Shown piece by piece: positions 20,877-33,064 of a stretch of 64,000 nucleotides of DNA. The first letter of the stretch is position 1; each line of letters begins with the position of its first letter. The notes beneath the pieces are model-generated. The model did not search any database. It saw only the letters and a list, made by a program, of their open reading frames with translations, and was not told where the DNA came from. Source of the stretch: Pisaster brevispinus. Lineage: Eukaryota; Echinodermata; Asteroidea; Forcipulatida; Asteriidae. Made by a program: the position numbers and the translations under genes. Where the stretch lies: NCBI GenBank assembly GCA_023634235.1, contig JAMKCF010000014.1, positions 10,386,001 through 10,450,000 on the forward strand, read 5' to 3'.

Positions 20877-23800
20877 ATGCTTCAGCTTGTAGGACTACTT
20901 GTCCTACTCTCCGGAAGCCAGTCCGTCACGGGGGTTCCTCTAGCACCATCAGGGCCCCTCTCCACCCTTGGTACTGGGTATAATATCCTCTTCGGGAACC
21001 CAGAGGGGGATCCCCGGACCGGTCCTACCGACCCCGGGGTGAAGACCACACGTCGAATCTTCGATTTCACTTATGAAGAAAATAAGGTAAGTGGGGTGGG
21101 TTTCAAAGATTATAAGACGGGGGTAACTAGAGCTCTTGGCTGAGGTTTGCGTTAGCACCATTGTGTAAATCCCTTTTGAGTAGTGGCGGTGATCTGAGAA
21201 CAACCGGGGGCGCTCTCTCTATTGCTGGGACATGAAATAAGCATGGGCGCCATTTCAGCAAGCAAATGTTTTTCTAATTATCATAGTCAGCCATGATAAT
21301 TATCTGCACTGATCTGTTGTTGCGTCAAAAAGTTGCTTGTTGAAATGGCTTCCAGCGCACATTTCACTTTTGACGTTTTAGGAAAGTGCAATCGTTCCAA
21401 TTTTTTTTTTATCAGCGCCAGATACACATCTTAAAACTATAACTTGCATGAAGGAAATTGAGTTACAAGTGCACACACAGATGTACAAACTTGGGATGTC
21501 GGATTAATTAACCCACTTTTTTGAACAACGGATGGCCCGTAGGATCAACCCCCCCCCCCACCCCTTCAAGTGTATGTGGTGAAGGGGAAAAAAGATAACT
21601 GGCTTTTGGAATAGACAATACTCCGTAGTTCTCATCACTAATAGTACAACTAAGTTACTTTCAAAAGACACGGTCTTTTTCGAGACAACATCAAAATAGG
21701 CCTTACTCAGATCAGTGCCTTTTAAACGTGCCGTTCATAATGTGATGCTAGCTTTCAATTACCGTATTTTGCAAATTATTTTAATTGTCATTTTCCTCTT
21801 TCCTTTTTCATTTGCCATTTGATAAGAAAGTGTGCGTTACTCCCGCCTGATAAAAAAAAATGGTATTCACTTATGTAACAGGTGTCAGTTGATGGGCAGA
21901 TAGTGCCAGATCAGGTGGCGTTTTCACAAAGACAGAGCTGTGTACCATCCTCAACCTCCATTGTCTTTCAAGGAACTCGAAGCTATCAGGGTGAACTCAA
22001 ACACTACATCTCACAATTAGGTAACTGAGATGTACTAAGAAGAACTTAATAATAAGCAGTATCACAATGCAGTCTACCGATAGTGAACAGAGCTTCTGAG
22101 CACGACGTCATTTGAGTAGGGCGCCCTCGGTTAGAGGTCAAGTTTCTCATTGGCCCATGCTGTGCGCTGTGCGACCATAATATTTGCGGTTTCCATTGTT
22201 TCATCATTTTTTTTAACCTTTAAAATGGCGGCTTGATGACATCAATGCACGAAGTCCATATTTATTCATGCTTTGCGGTTTGTAAAAAGTATTTCTGTGT
22301 ACGAGGGCGCTACCGAACGCTAGAGCAGGGAAATAAAACATAGGTTATCTCTGTTTGGAATTAGTACGAACAAGTATGTGAACGAGTACAGTAGTTGCTA
22401 TCTGTTAATGTTGTTTCTGCTGCTGTTGTTGTTATTGTTGTTGTTGTTGTTGTTGTTTATTTCTTCCTTCACTTTTACCCAGCAATCAGCTTCTTATTTC
22501 AATTTGTTAAATGGAAATAAGGACATGAATGTGCACATAACCGATGGCAAATCAAACGATTTACCCTCCTCCCTTAAAACCCAGCTCCTAATTTGTTAGA
22601 AGTTCGAAAGATCGATCATTATGGCTGAAATAAACTTTACTCTAGAAAAAAAAGAAAAAAGAGGAAAAACAACTCATCCCAACACATCCCCACAGTAGGC
22701 CTTCTCCTCCTCATTTAGCTGATAAGGTATTTGTGAATATTTGTCAATAATAACCTTATTTGAGGTCACCGACAGCGGATTATTTTGGAACTTATATCTA
22801 TAGCTGATAATGTGTAAACAGTAAAACTCAAGCACCTGTACATGTTCCCAAGTTAAATCGGAAAAAAAGAAAAAAAATTACCGGTATTGCAGAAAATGGC
22901 TTTATTATCTGAATCTACTTAACTTAGGCGATAAGTCGTCTGTCTATCAACATCAGAATTGTCAAAAGGTATTTATAACTCTGCGCCTTGTTATTTATTT
23001 TTTTTTTTTCGTTTAAAATATCATAATTTTAACATACTTCCGTTTTTTCTCTCTCTCAGGGAATTCGGGAGTCGCTTTTGCCGGGTACGAATTTTCGCAG
23101 AGTTCAAGTAAGTAGAACTGTTCTGTATTGGCCCAATTCACCTGACCTCATCATCACAATTGATCAAGTGTTTGAATATGAGCGAGACTTGCACGGTCTC
23201 TTTGACTTCCAAAATGGTGGGCGTTGCAGACAGTGGCAGAGTGTGCAAGTGGTTAATAGGCGCAGTACATGGTTGTTGAATCAGATTACCTTTTCATTGC
23301 AAACATCCGGGTTGTGTTTCTGATGACTAATTTGTATGTTCAATAAAGAGACCATATTCTACTCAATTCAAAACAACCTTTACTTGTACCATTGCTATTG
23401 GAAAAAGAGCAAATATTCGTTAAGTTTTGCCCGACTTGTTACGTTTTTTCCGGAAGCCTAGAAAATCACTGAGTGTTTTTCATTACAACTGTGATGGTTT
23501 TCATATTTAATTTTGTTGATTGTTTTAGTTTTCTCGTTTCACATTTTATAATCATTGCACTTTACTGTTTAATAGGATATAGTGTTATCGGTCAATCCAC
23601 TGATGTTGGCCACCACGTGTTCCTCGATGACATCACAGTCTGCAACCTTGGTCGGGCCAGATACGTCGACGAGCTCGCTCTCGCAGACCGGTTTCCACTC
23701 TCGCGTGGTTTCGCGGCAGACGCGTGCGCCCTGCCCGCAACCTTTGACTCGGTTGAATACATGAACTTCTTGGATACTTGGGGAACTGTAGGCAGTTAAT

Positions 23801-26800
23801 GATTATAGTCATTTCATATACATGTCAAAGAAATCACCTGGCACTTCCAGGCTTCCGTAGATAGCACCCTACACACCAGCAATGACAATGAATCATTAGT
23901 AGTGATTACATTTCTGTGAAGCTGATGGTTGTGACTGATTCATGTCTTATTACACATTGTGATCAATACTAAGCAATAATTATATGCTTTGAGCCGGTCA
24001 CTATCAATATTTTGGTTGGGGATACCACGTTTCATGTTTGATATTAATGTATGGGTTGGCTCAAACAGTATACTCTTCTCAAATTATCCACTTTGATTCC
24101 GTTTCTAATTTCCTGAAACACAGCCATTTTTGTTTTCCATTTAGTTTGTGGTTGTTACCAATGTAGGATTATTTAAATAGCAATGTTGTGTATCAAGCTG
24201 TCGTAAAAAAATAAAGAGCCAACATGACACCACTAAACAAAATGTCATGTTTTCTCATTTCATTTCAGCACATCGTGGCCCAGATAGATGTCGGAAGCAG
24301 AACTGTTAGACGATCACAAACGGACTATCAGACGCTGGTTCAGTTTGCAAGGAAGCTTGTAAGTGCCACAAGAAAGTTGAAGATTGTTAAAAGCAATTTC
24401 GTGTTCACAAATTCTGTGATCCACGCCAGTAATTGAATATCAGCTGCGTGTACAGCACTTGAATTTAACCCTTGACTTAAAGGAGCCGCGGTTCTAAATG
24501 TAGCCCCAACCTAGTACCTAACTGTTGCCCTATAGTGACCCTAAAATGTATCCTGGATTTTAAACGTAGCCCCGACCATTTATCCTAAAATGTTGCTCTA
24601 TCCCCGTACCTAAATGTAGCCCTTAGCTTAATGTAGCCCAGCACCTAAATGTCGTCAAAGTCTTTACTAATAATGTACCCAGGGCTGCATTTAGGTACGT
24701 AGTAACTAAGTGCTACATTTAGACCCAGGCTACACTTATGACCCTGAGGCTACATTTATGCTCTTGGAGCCACAGGGTAAAGGGGGGGGGGGCAAACTTC
24801 CAAAAGGGGACTATACAAATGAACTATGGTAATCAACAACAATTTTATTTCCAAGAATTCGTAATGTTTTGACTCAAAAGTTTGTGGTAACATTATACCA
24901 TCTAAGAAAATATTTGAAGAGCTGTGTTTTCGATGGTGCCGAAAAGAGTCGTTGTCGTAACAACTCAGTGTTCACATATTCAAATTTGTATACGTTTTTA
25001 TTGTTGAAAGGCCGATAAAAGTTACAGCTCCGATGGCAACTACATATCCATTGATGTGGATAGCCTCAAAGAGCGTTTGTGCGAGGAGCCCGCCCTCTTC
25101 GATGACCTCGTTGAAACCATGACCCTTGGTAGTAGTTCGCACGCTGAACTCATCGCAGTGGGATTGATGGGTATCGATGAGGTCCTCGGTATCGACTATT
25201 GGCAGCAGATGGATCGATATGTCTCGGAGGGTCTGTGCTCAGAAGATGCTGAGACACTACTAGCCTCGAGGAGGGATCATTTGCAAGAGGCAATGCTGGC
25301 CTATCCAGGCTGGCACAATGCCAAGATTTCATCTGGTACACTAGAAATGATTTCATGAAAGTATAATAGTATACTGTAAATTTTGTACACCTTAATGTAA
25401 TGCAATTTTTGCAAAGTTTAGTCACCAAACTATTTCACGAGCTGAGATTGTCAGTTGTAATATATTAAAAAAGGGGAACTATTTCCAAGTTTAATGCTTG
25501 CCAATTTTGAAAATGCAAACTGAACCCTCAAAGACATTATCATTGTTGAGGTTAAAGTTTACCAAGCACCAAATTCCCCCAAATAATAATGCAATTTCGT
25601 TTAATGCAATACTTTTCTTTAAAACCGCTGTTCTCTTAAAAAACAAGCCAGGACTTTTCTAGTAACTGTTTACAATACGTCTGATGTAATTAATTTTTAA
25701 TTACTATTTTCTTTTTGAAAAAATTTTAATGAGAAGCATGGGCTTTGTTTGGAGGGAGGTCAGTACCGGTAACAGACTTCCAAGGTGAAACTCTTGTAGT
25801 CGAAAATGAGCGCATTCTCACATTTTACGTGAACTTTACCTGGTATGTCTGCTGCCAACTAGCGTCTAAAATATCATTTCGTCTTATAGATCCAGTGGTC
25901 CAGAGCGCCATCACGTGGCCGATCGGCACCTATAGCCTGCCCATGACGGATAGCTTGTCCGGATGTCCCACCTCTTCCCTCTTCTGGAAAACCGGCCGGA
26001 GGTACCAGGACACGCAGGATCTCTGGGCAAACAATCAATGGTCCGATCCGTGCCATCTCCGCGGTCCGTACGCTCGGAACAACGTGCAACAGAACTTCTG
26101 CAGTAAGACGGACATCGTGGTGTATGAGAGTGACCTAGACTGGGATGAGGGGGAGTACTGTATATTCAAGAAGGGTATCTGCCCATCAGGTGAGAACTTA
26201 CGACATAATTTCTTCAAGAATCCAGGATTTCGGTTTGGCCCAATTTCATAAGGCCATCAACTACAGAAGGTATATGTAGATAGTAGATGTATTACCAGTG
26301 CATTACGGGTAAATTGCTTATGATCGGTTCTCTGCTGAGCAGATGAGTTACCAAAAGACCCCATGCATATGACGTCATTTGAGTAGGGCGCCCTCACTTG
26401 GGTCAAAGGAAGAGAGGCTGTTCAATGGCAAATAATGTGCGTCGCCGGTACAATGCGATTCCATTGTTTCGTTATCGGTTTAGCCCTAAGATGGCGGCTT
26501 GATGACGTCAATGCTTAAGGTCTATGCAAAACTTCCGGTGTATTATTGGTTCATTGCCCATGATCAATTTTCTGTTGAGCTTGGCTTTGCTTAGCACGTA
26601 AACGTGTTTAGCACTCTTCTGCTTATTACAGTTGGGGATTGTAGGGCCCTGTGTGAACGCAGGTTGCCCTAAAGCGGCAATAAGCTGTAGCAGTGGGAAA
26701 CGGGATTCAACCATTTAAGGGCCATTCAGAATAGTCAATATTAAACAAATTCGAAATTCGATTTTTAAATAGTGGATGGCTTAATAATAATTATAATACA

Positions 26801-27676
26801 TACACTGAAGAACAAAGTAATGCCTCAAATGAACCAGATAATTATTTTAGACCAAAGGTCTCCAACACCAGTAGTTTTCAAAGTTTTTTTTTTCAGGCAT
26901 AAACAAACAACTTTGTAGTTTAATCAGGAACTGAATTGACAATCTTGGCCAGCTGGGTACTTTTTCTCCTACGTTTGTCAATTGATATACTTTAAAAAAA
27001 ATAAAAACTGAATTTCGAAATTTTTCAACACTGACTATTCTGAATGGCCCCTTACATGAAATATAATGGTAGAATGCCGAAGATTTCAGAATTTGTTATC
27101 TCAGGTTGAAAAGCCTTTATTTTTAAAAAATGTAAACTAACGACGATGAGCATTGACATTAATGTAATGGTTAAGTCACCGAACGTTATATTCTTCTGCG
27201 TTGTATCAACGATTAACATAATCAAGGCTATAAAAGCGAATCTGTCTGTTCTTACTGCAGCAAAAGTCAGTATCGGTTGCAAGGGTATATTAAAATAATG
27301 TAGGTCCTTTATTATTCTCCTTCCAGGTTTCACTGAAGGATGGATCAAATGGGACGATCAGGACGCCCTCAACAGTAACGAGGCGAGTGGCGAGCTCCCG
27401 GACGGCGTGTACGATCACAACACCCTGATCTACTACTGTTGTCGCGAGGACGGGGATCCGACCGTTCCGATACTCCTCCCTACAGCGGATCCGTTCTACC
27501 TGTTCCGGAAGAACGGTCAGTGCCAGGCGGTGGAAGGTATGACTCTGATGGAGGAGTGGTTCCGGTGGGACGGGGAGGACAACTTCATAGACTTCACAAA
27601 GTACAGCGACGGTTCCGTCCCATTTATGGATAGCCGAGACGACGACCACAAGCTCTTCTATTGCTACTATTATTAG
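20877..27676 (+). CDS. MACPF-ApeC protein (apextrin-type, 8 coding exons, 557 aa)
   Basis: Coding exons: 20877-21086, 21882-22020, 23060-23107, 23576-23787, 24269-24358, 25011-25335, 25890-26189, 27327-27676. All introns are GT-AG and all junction phases agree (0,1,1,0,0,1,1). The start has a strong context, GCCACCATGC. Residues 1-19 are a signal peptide. Residues about 30-341 form a MACPF (membrane-attack-complex/perforin) domain: LGTGYNILFGNPEGDP near the start, a YQGEL segment in exon 2, and the family signature YMNFLDTWGTH at 194-204, split by intron 4. Residues 351-557 are an ApeC domain (WPIGTYSLP ... FWKTGRRYQDTQD ... CPSGFTEGWIKWDDQ ... HKLFYCYYY). Known apextrins are secreted proteins implicated in epithelial integrity and bacterial recognition; the MACPF part suggests membrane insertion, but pore formation here is inference. 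AATAAA lies at 27955-27960. Exon 6 can also read through its donor to a stop at 25356-25358, which would give a MACPF-only form. Confidence 0.85.
24480..24790. repeat. Degenerate minisatellite with CCTAAATGTAGCCC unit
   Basis: Within intron 5 of the MACPF-ApeC gene. Units such as CTAAATGTAGCCCCAACC, CCTAAATGTAGCCCTTAGC and AATGTAGCCCAGCACC recur at 20-35 bp intervals, then switch to the inverse orientation (GGGCTGCATTTAGG, GGCTACATTTATG) after about 24680. The whole thing is therefore an inverted array. It ends at a G-run (24783). Confidence 0.7.
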
Positions 27677-28752
27677 ATTCTTCTCCATAATTAACCCAGT
27701 GGACCCCTCTGTTGCACACAACAACATTGGGGATGTGCAACGGAGAGTGGCGTCCTACCAGGCCTACACTCCTTACATTTCCTTTCAAATAATATGAAAA
27801 TTGCACATCGCAAATGCGAACTGTGACTGGCAATATGAGGGAACATCATGCCTTTTTTGGTATGTAGATGATGGTGGCGTGACGTGTTTTTGCGTCTTCA
27901 ATTGGTTTCAACACTGCAAAGAATGTAAAGGTTTTCACCACAAAATGACAAACAAATAAACAGAAATGATTTTGTTTAATGCCCCATTCATTTTCCTTTC
28001 AATGCCTTTTACGGTTGTTCATTTTAACATTCAAGCCTGTTTAAGCTGTTACAAGAAAAAAACAAAATAAAATTGATATTCCTGCAAAAAATCATTATCG
28101 TGTATCATTATCAATGTGGTTGTCTTGCGTCGTTTAAAAGTGTCGGTAAAAAGTCCGCAAGTCACGAGTTTAAATAGGAAGGGTTACATGTTACGTTGGG
28201 CTGTTTAATATTCATAACCAAGACTGACGTAAGCCTAGATTTCTAATAGATATCGTGTTGCTCTGTAAATGAGCAGAAAAGCTTCAGTGTTGTATCTATT
28301 TATAAACTTGAAATTTGAGTTAATTTTTAATTCTCTTCAGTTACTAACTTCATGATAAGCAAAAAGCTTCATGGGTTATTTAAAAAAAAAAATCTTAAGA
28401 CCTGATGTACCATAATCTCCTGATCCACAAGAATTTTAAATAAAGGTGTGTCATATCTGAGAAGCTTGAAGTGGTACCCAGACTCTATCAATATACGGCT
28501 CCACTATGCCCCCATATCCATCACCAAACGTCCTTTGCGAAAAGCCAACACTATTACAGTATGGGTACGCTTTTTGCAATGGAGAATGAGACGGGAATGA
28601 GACCCGTTATTGGAAAAACTCGCCCTTCGTTGAACAATATTTTGAGTACACGTCACTGCGGTCCTAATCTTAGATATCTCACTTTGACGTTATCAATATT
28701 CATCAAGTTTATTGCTGTCCGGCTACATGTCAATCTTGATGTCGGATAAAAA

Positions 28753-28760
28753 TATAAAAA
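28753..28760 (+). promoter_or_regulatory. TATA-like box of the broken ApeC copy, conserved in the duplicate
   Basis: TATAAAAA here and TATAAAA at 32453-32459 in the intact duplicate occupy the same position, each followed about 30 bp later by CTTTTTCGAGAGAAACTGC. About 150 bp upstream both share AATGAGACGGGAATGAGACC and TCTTAGATATCTCACTTT. Conservation in otherwise diverged flanks supports a core promoter; no transcript evidence is available. Confidence 0.4.
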
Positions 28761-28876
28761 CAGAAAACTGTCTATTTGTGGCCGTCTTTTTCGAGAGAAA
28801 CTGCCAGTCTTAAAGTGGACAGTAAGTGGACAGTAACAAATTATTATACAATATTTGACCACAAGCAACAGCAAAT

Positions 28877-30135
28877 ATGGCGCTTTACTTTGGTCTATCC
28901 CTTTTATAAACGAGAAATCAATTCCAATCTTGCCGATGTTCTTTGTGGACTTTCCGAAAAACCTTGTTTTCACGTGGGCTACTATTATCAGTATTCGGTT
29001 GTACGGAATGTAACAACGTGATCACAGTCTCCTATGGTGGCCCTGAAGGGACACTGCACGTTGCAAACATCTACACACATTTTAATACGCATAATGTCAC
29101 ATTCACGAATTGTGCATAATATCTCAACATCCCTAATACTCGTGCCGACGGTTTCGATTTATGAAAGTCCCTTTTGGGTAACCATAGTCTCAAGACATGC
29201 TGCTACCTTACAACAATACATTTTGATTAATATTCAGTATACCCAAAATGGCCCAGACAAGCCTATTGTGGCTACGGCTATGTCCCTTTGACTGTACATA
29301 CAGGTATTTGCCAGGAATCTAGCCGAAGCCGCAGCCAAGACCATTATTTGGACATACGGCCGTTTGCGAAACCACCGTTTGGGGCCTGGCCTCCGTCAGT
29401 TACTAGTACATAAATTGTATGTCGTCCATATGGGCTTCAAACAGGCAGGCAAAGCCCAATGCCCGAGCCGTGTTTTCGAAAACGTCCACAGTCTTAAGTC
29501 TATAACTGTGCAAGTTTTTCATGTCACAGTTCCAGGAACCTAATTGTACCATAATGTTAAACATGTCGTCCCTGGATCCTGCGGGGTTCAAATACACAGT
29601 AGCTAGACTTGCACAGTATGTTGATCTAAATGACACTGTGATTAGATGACATGTAGCGCGAAGAATGTCAAAATGGGGAATGGGTTTTTTTTAGTAATAA
29701 ACAGGAGCCATTCTTTTTGGTCACGCTAATGTGGGGTTTCATTGTAGCAAATCGGATTCACTTTATTCCCTGTCCTCCTTCCCAGGTTTCAGCGAAGGCT
29801 GGATCAAATGGGACGATCAAAACCTCGCCAACCAGAACGACCACGGAGGCGAGCTGCCGGAGGGTGTCTACAACCACAACACTAAGATCTACTTCTGCTG
29901 CAGGAGCGACGGGGACGCGGCCACGCCCTTGGTGCTCCCCGTCGATGACCCTTTCTTTCTCTTCAGAAAGAACGGACACTGCTAAAGCGTTGAGAGAATG
30001 ATCATGTTGGAGGAGTGGTTTAGGTGGGATGGGGAGGATGACTTCATCGACCTGACCAAGTATTGGGAAGGAGAGATCCCGGATTTGGACAGCTTTGGCG
30101 ACAACCATAAACTCATGTATTGTTACTACTACTAA
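28877..30135 (+). pseudogene. ApeC (apextrin-like) pseudogene
   Basis: Two independent lesions are visible against the intact duplicate at 33065-34734. First, the 5' coding exon stops being recognisable after nine codons (MALYFGLSL at 28877-28903). The sequence then jumps directly to what is intron in the intact copy, so almost all of the first ApeC half-exon and its donor are deleted (about 370 bp). Second, the 3' exon (29786-30135, still 350 nt with a good TTCCCAG acceptor) has a C-to-T change that makes a stop codon at 29983-29985. The rest of the 3' exon stays open to the normal stop at 30133-30135. The 5'-UTR intron of the intact copy is also largely missing. A short residual peptide cannot be excluded, but no ApeC domain can be made. 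Confidence 0.9.
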
Positions 30136-30151
30136 TGGACTTTAGTACATG

Positions 30152-30320
30152 CATGGGCCATATTTCAATTACAACTGTTTTAAATAATCCTGCTAAGCAA
30201 CAATAATCAGGATACAAGTCACAGATGCTACATGTGAAAAGGTAACTTAGCTGGTAACCTTTTTCTGGGAAGCATTTTGTTCGTGCTTAGCTAGTTTTTG
30301 TGCTCAATGAAGTTAAGCCA
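30152..30320. mobile_element. MITE of the GGGCCCAATTTCAT family, in the 3' flank of the ApeC pseudogene
   Basis: Starts TGGGCCATATTTCAATTAC and ends TCAATGAAGTTAAGCCA. Internal words CCTGCTAAGCAA, CAGGATACAAGTCACA and TAGCTGGTAACC match the inner element at 1402-1593. The other duplication unit reads straight through at the matching place (34735-34760), giving an empty site. Confidence 0.65.
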
Positions 30321-31039
30321 TGTACTGATGACGTCACAGTTTGTTAACAGAAGAACGGGGAGCCGTTGGGTTTGGTGCCCACACTGTCAGAAATGCAATG
30401 TGACACTTACTCAATGCAGTAAACGAACCGTGACGTCATCGGTACAGGAGTCTATTGAAGAAATGCTACTCTGTGAATCATAAAAAAAGGAACCATGTTC
30501 TATCAGTTAAAAAAGACCTACTTAAATTAATATTAATTTTCTTTGATTATTGACAATTGATGGCAATAATTCTGTTCGCCATGATCTTACGTAATAAAAC
30601 AGTTGATAGCATTAATTGTATGCCTTTAATTTTTGGACACTCCCCGACCCCGGGGGGGGGGGGGGGTCTGAGGAGGTTTTGCAATATTGCTTTTCATACA
30701 ATTTTAACTTGTCATTCCTAAAGGAGTTTCGGCCTACGTTATTTTTTTTGTTAAAGCGGACAGATTTAGTGAGTGACTACAAACACAAATTGAAGATATC
30801 GATTTTTAAAAATGATTTTTAATAGACAGTGTATGAAAAAGTCCTGTGGAATTCCAACTTCGTGTTTTCTTTTTCAAGCTGAATGTCTGGACAGTTCTAC
30901 TTCTCCATATTCTGCTGTTTGGTGTTGACTTTAAAAAAGCAATCCGGCTTTAGACCAAGAGAGGGCGCACCGCACTTTGGCAATCATAGAGTTATTTGTT
31001 TTTATTATAATAGAACTAGAAGGGGCACTTTTATTACAC

Positions 31040-31265
31040 ACACGTAACCGCGCTGGCCCACCATGGGTTCCATCCAATGCCTATGGGTAAATTATTTACA
31101 AATTTTTCCTTACAAAATGTTGGCTTTTTTGAACTGGTACGTGACCTGTGTCATACGATAGTTCAGCACCATTTTCTCAATGGAAAACAAAATACAAAAC
31201 AAAAAACAGCTTCTTGTCGGACCACATCACGTAATTTTTTTAATTTTATTTTGTACGCCCTTTAG
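31040..31265 (+). repeat. Dispersed repeat ending in TTGTACGCCCTCT-type sequence
   Basis: Runs from CCGCGCTGGCCCACCATGGG to TTTTGTACGCCCTTTAG. Paralogous copies: 35765-35965 (the duplicate), inverted at 36270-36440, and related segments at 49235-49300, 49570-49700 and 49940-50065. The copy at 35790 has a box-B-like GGGTTCGAATCCC, hinting at a SINE origin, but no A box was found. Confidence 0.5.
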
Positions 31266-33064
31266 TTCCAGTAGTTAACTCTGTGGCACTAATATACAAT
31301 AATTATTCAGGAAACGCTTGATGATTTTTTCAAAATTACGAATAAAGTGATGCTCTTTATACTGCTTTCCGTCAACCTTTGGGTACAAATGAAGCAATTA
31401 TGAAAATCATTGTCAAGCTATACCAATAAAAGGAGAAGACATTAAGTTTATAATCCCCTACTGGTTGATCACCAACAAAATGTAATCAACAAATATCAAT
31501 GGACATACTTTTGTTTAGCAGCAAAAAGTTTCAAGGTGTTCACCTCAAATGAAACGATTATTATGCAAATGAAATATTTTTTTAAATTCCACTTCATTTT
31601 ATTGTTGAAGCCTTTTATACGGTTATTCATTTGTGTAAACTGTTATCAGAAGAAAACACAAAAATTGATATTCTCGCCAAAACATCAACGTCGTGTATTA
31701 TTATCAACGTGATTGTCTTGTGTCTTTTAAAAGTGGTTGTAAAAACTCCAAAAGACACGAGGTCTATAGGAAGGGTCATAGGTCACGCTGGGCTGTTTAA
31801 TATTCATAACAAAGACTGACATAAATAAGACTAGACGTGTTGTTCTGTAAATGAGCAAAAAACAGTTTCGGTTTGTATCTAGTTCGGAATAGGACAGATA
31901 AACCTGGGTTAATTTTTAATTCTCCCCATCAGTTACTACTTCATGATAAGCAAAAAGGCTTTATTTGGTAATTTTCAAAAGCACCTCGAGAACTGTTACC
32001 AAATCTCCTGACCCACAAAAATGTGTTATAAACTTACGTCGTACCAGAGTTGTGACATGAGGGACCAGTTTTCGTGGTTGCTGGACGCCATTTTTGGTCC
32101 AAATGCAGTACAGCCAAATGGGCAGACAAGTATGGCATCCTGTATCCACCCCATGCTTTATTTTGGACACAAAATGGCTTCTAAAATCGCAAGTTGCGCA
32201 ACTTTCTCAATATACGGCTATGGTTCCACCATACAGAAAAACACATCAATAGTATGGTCACCGTGATGAACACTACTAACACTCTTTTTATGCAGGAGAA
32301 TGAGACGGGAATGAGACCCATAATTTTCAAACCGGCGCCCTTTGATCAGCAATCTTTTGAGTAGACGTCACTTTTGGGCCTAATCTTAGATATCTCACTT
32401 TTGCGTTATCAATATTATTAACTTCACGTCAATCATAATGTACGAATTAAAATATAAAACAGAAGTCTGCTTTCTGTGGCAGTCTTTTTCGAGAGAAACT
32501 GCAAGTCTTATACCAAGTGAGTGGACAGCAACAAGGTATTCATTAACATATTTTTCTTTTAAGCTCGATTTTTATTCCCCAATAGCCTCACAGTTTGTTA
32601 GCTAATTGACAACTTATACCCTTCAACTAAATCCTAAGTGCTTCTTCTTATGCTAGCCAAAATAAATTGCACATAAGATATGGTTTCAAAACCCGGGAAA
32701 ATAACTTTACTATCAATGAAAAACTATAGCAGTAAACTTGCGGGTACAAAAATTCATAAAAACTGTTTTGAGAGAAGTGTTGCTTCTGAGAAGAACCGGT
32801 GTAGACTCGATGTTTAGTCAGTATAACTCTGCTTGTCTTCAGGAGAATCTTCTTCTTATGAAGAGTATAGCGTTCAAGACATCGAGACCACACTGGTTCT
32901 TTCCAGAAAGAACACCTTCTCCCCAAAAGAGTTTTATACATGGTTGTACTCGCAAGTTTACTACCATAGTGTTACTTATGATCCACACCATGAAAGCTTC
33001 AAACATCACTTTTCAATATTGCCCTATCGTTTTCAATTGCCCTATCATTACCAATGTAGCAAAT

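Larger units (their letters stand above)
27940..31450 (+). repeat. Segmental duplication, unit 1 (carries the broken ApeC copy)
   Basis: Aligns by eye with 31560-36130 in the same orientation over the 5' flank (for example ACGGTTGTTCATTT and GGGCTGTTTAATATTCATAA at 28201), the promoter-like block, the intron, the 3' exon, and the 3' flank down to TGGGTAAATT-type sequence at 31090. Flanks are clearly diverged with many indels, while the 350-nt 3' exon is about 98% identical. Each unit has private MITE insertions. Confidence 0.8.
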
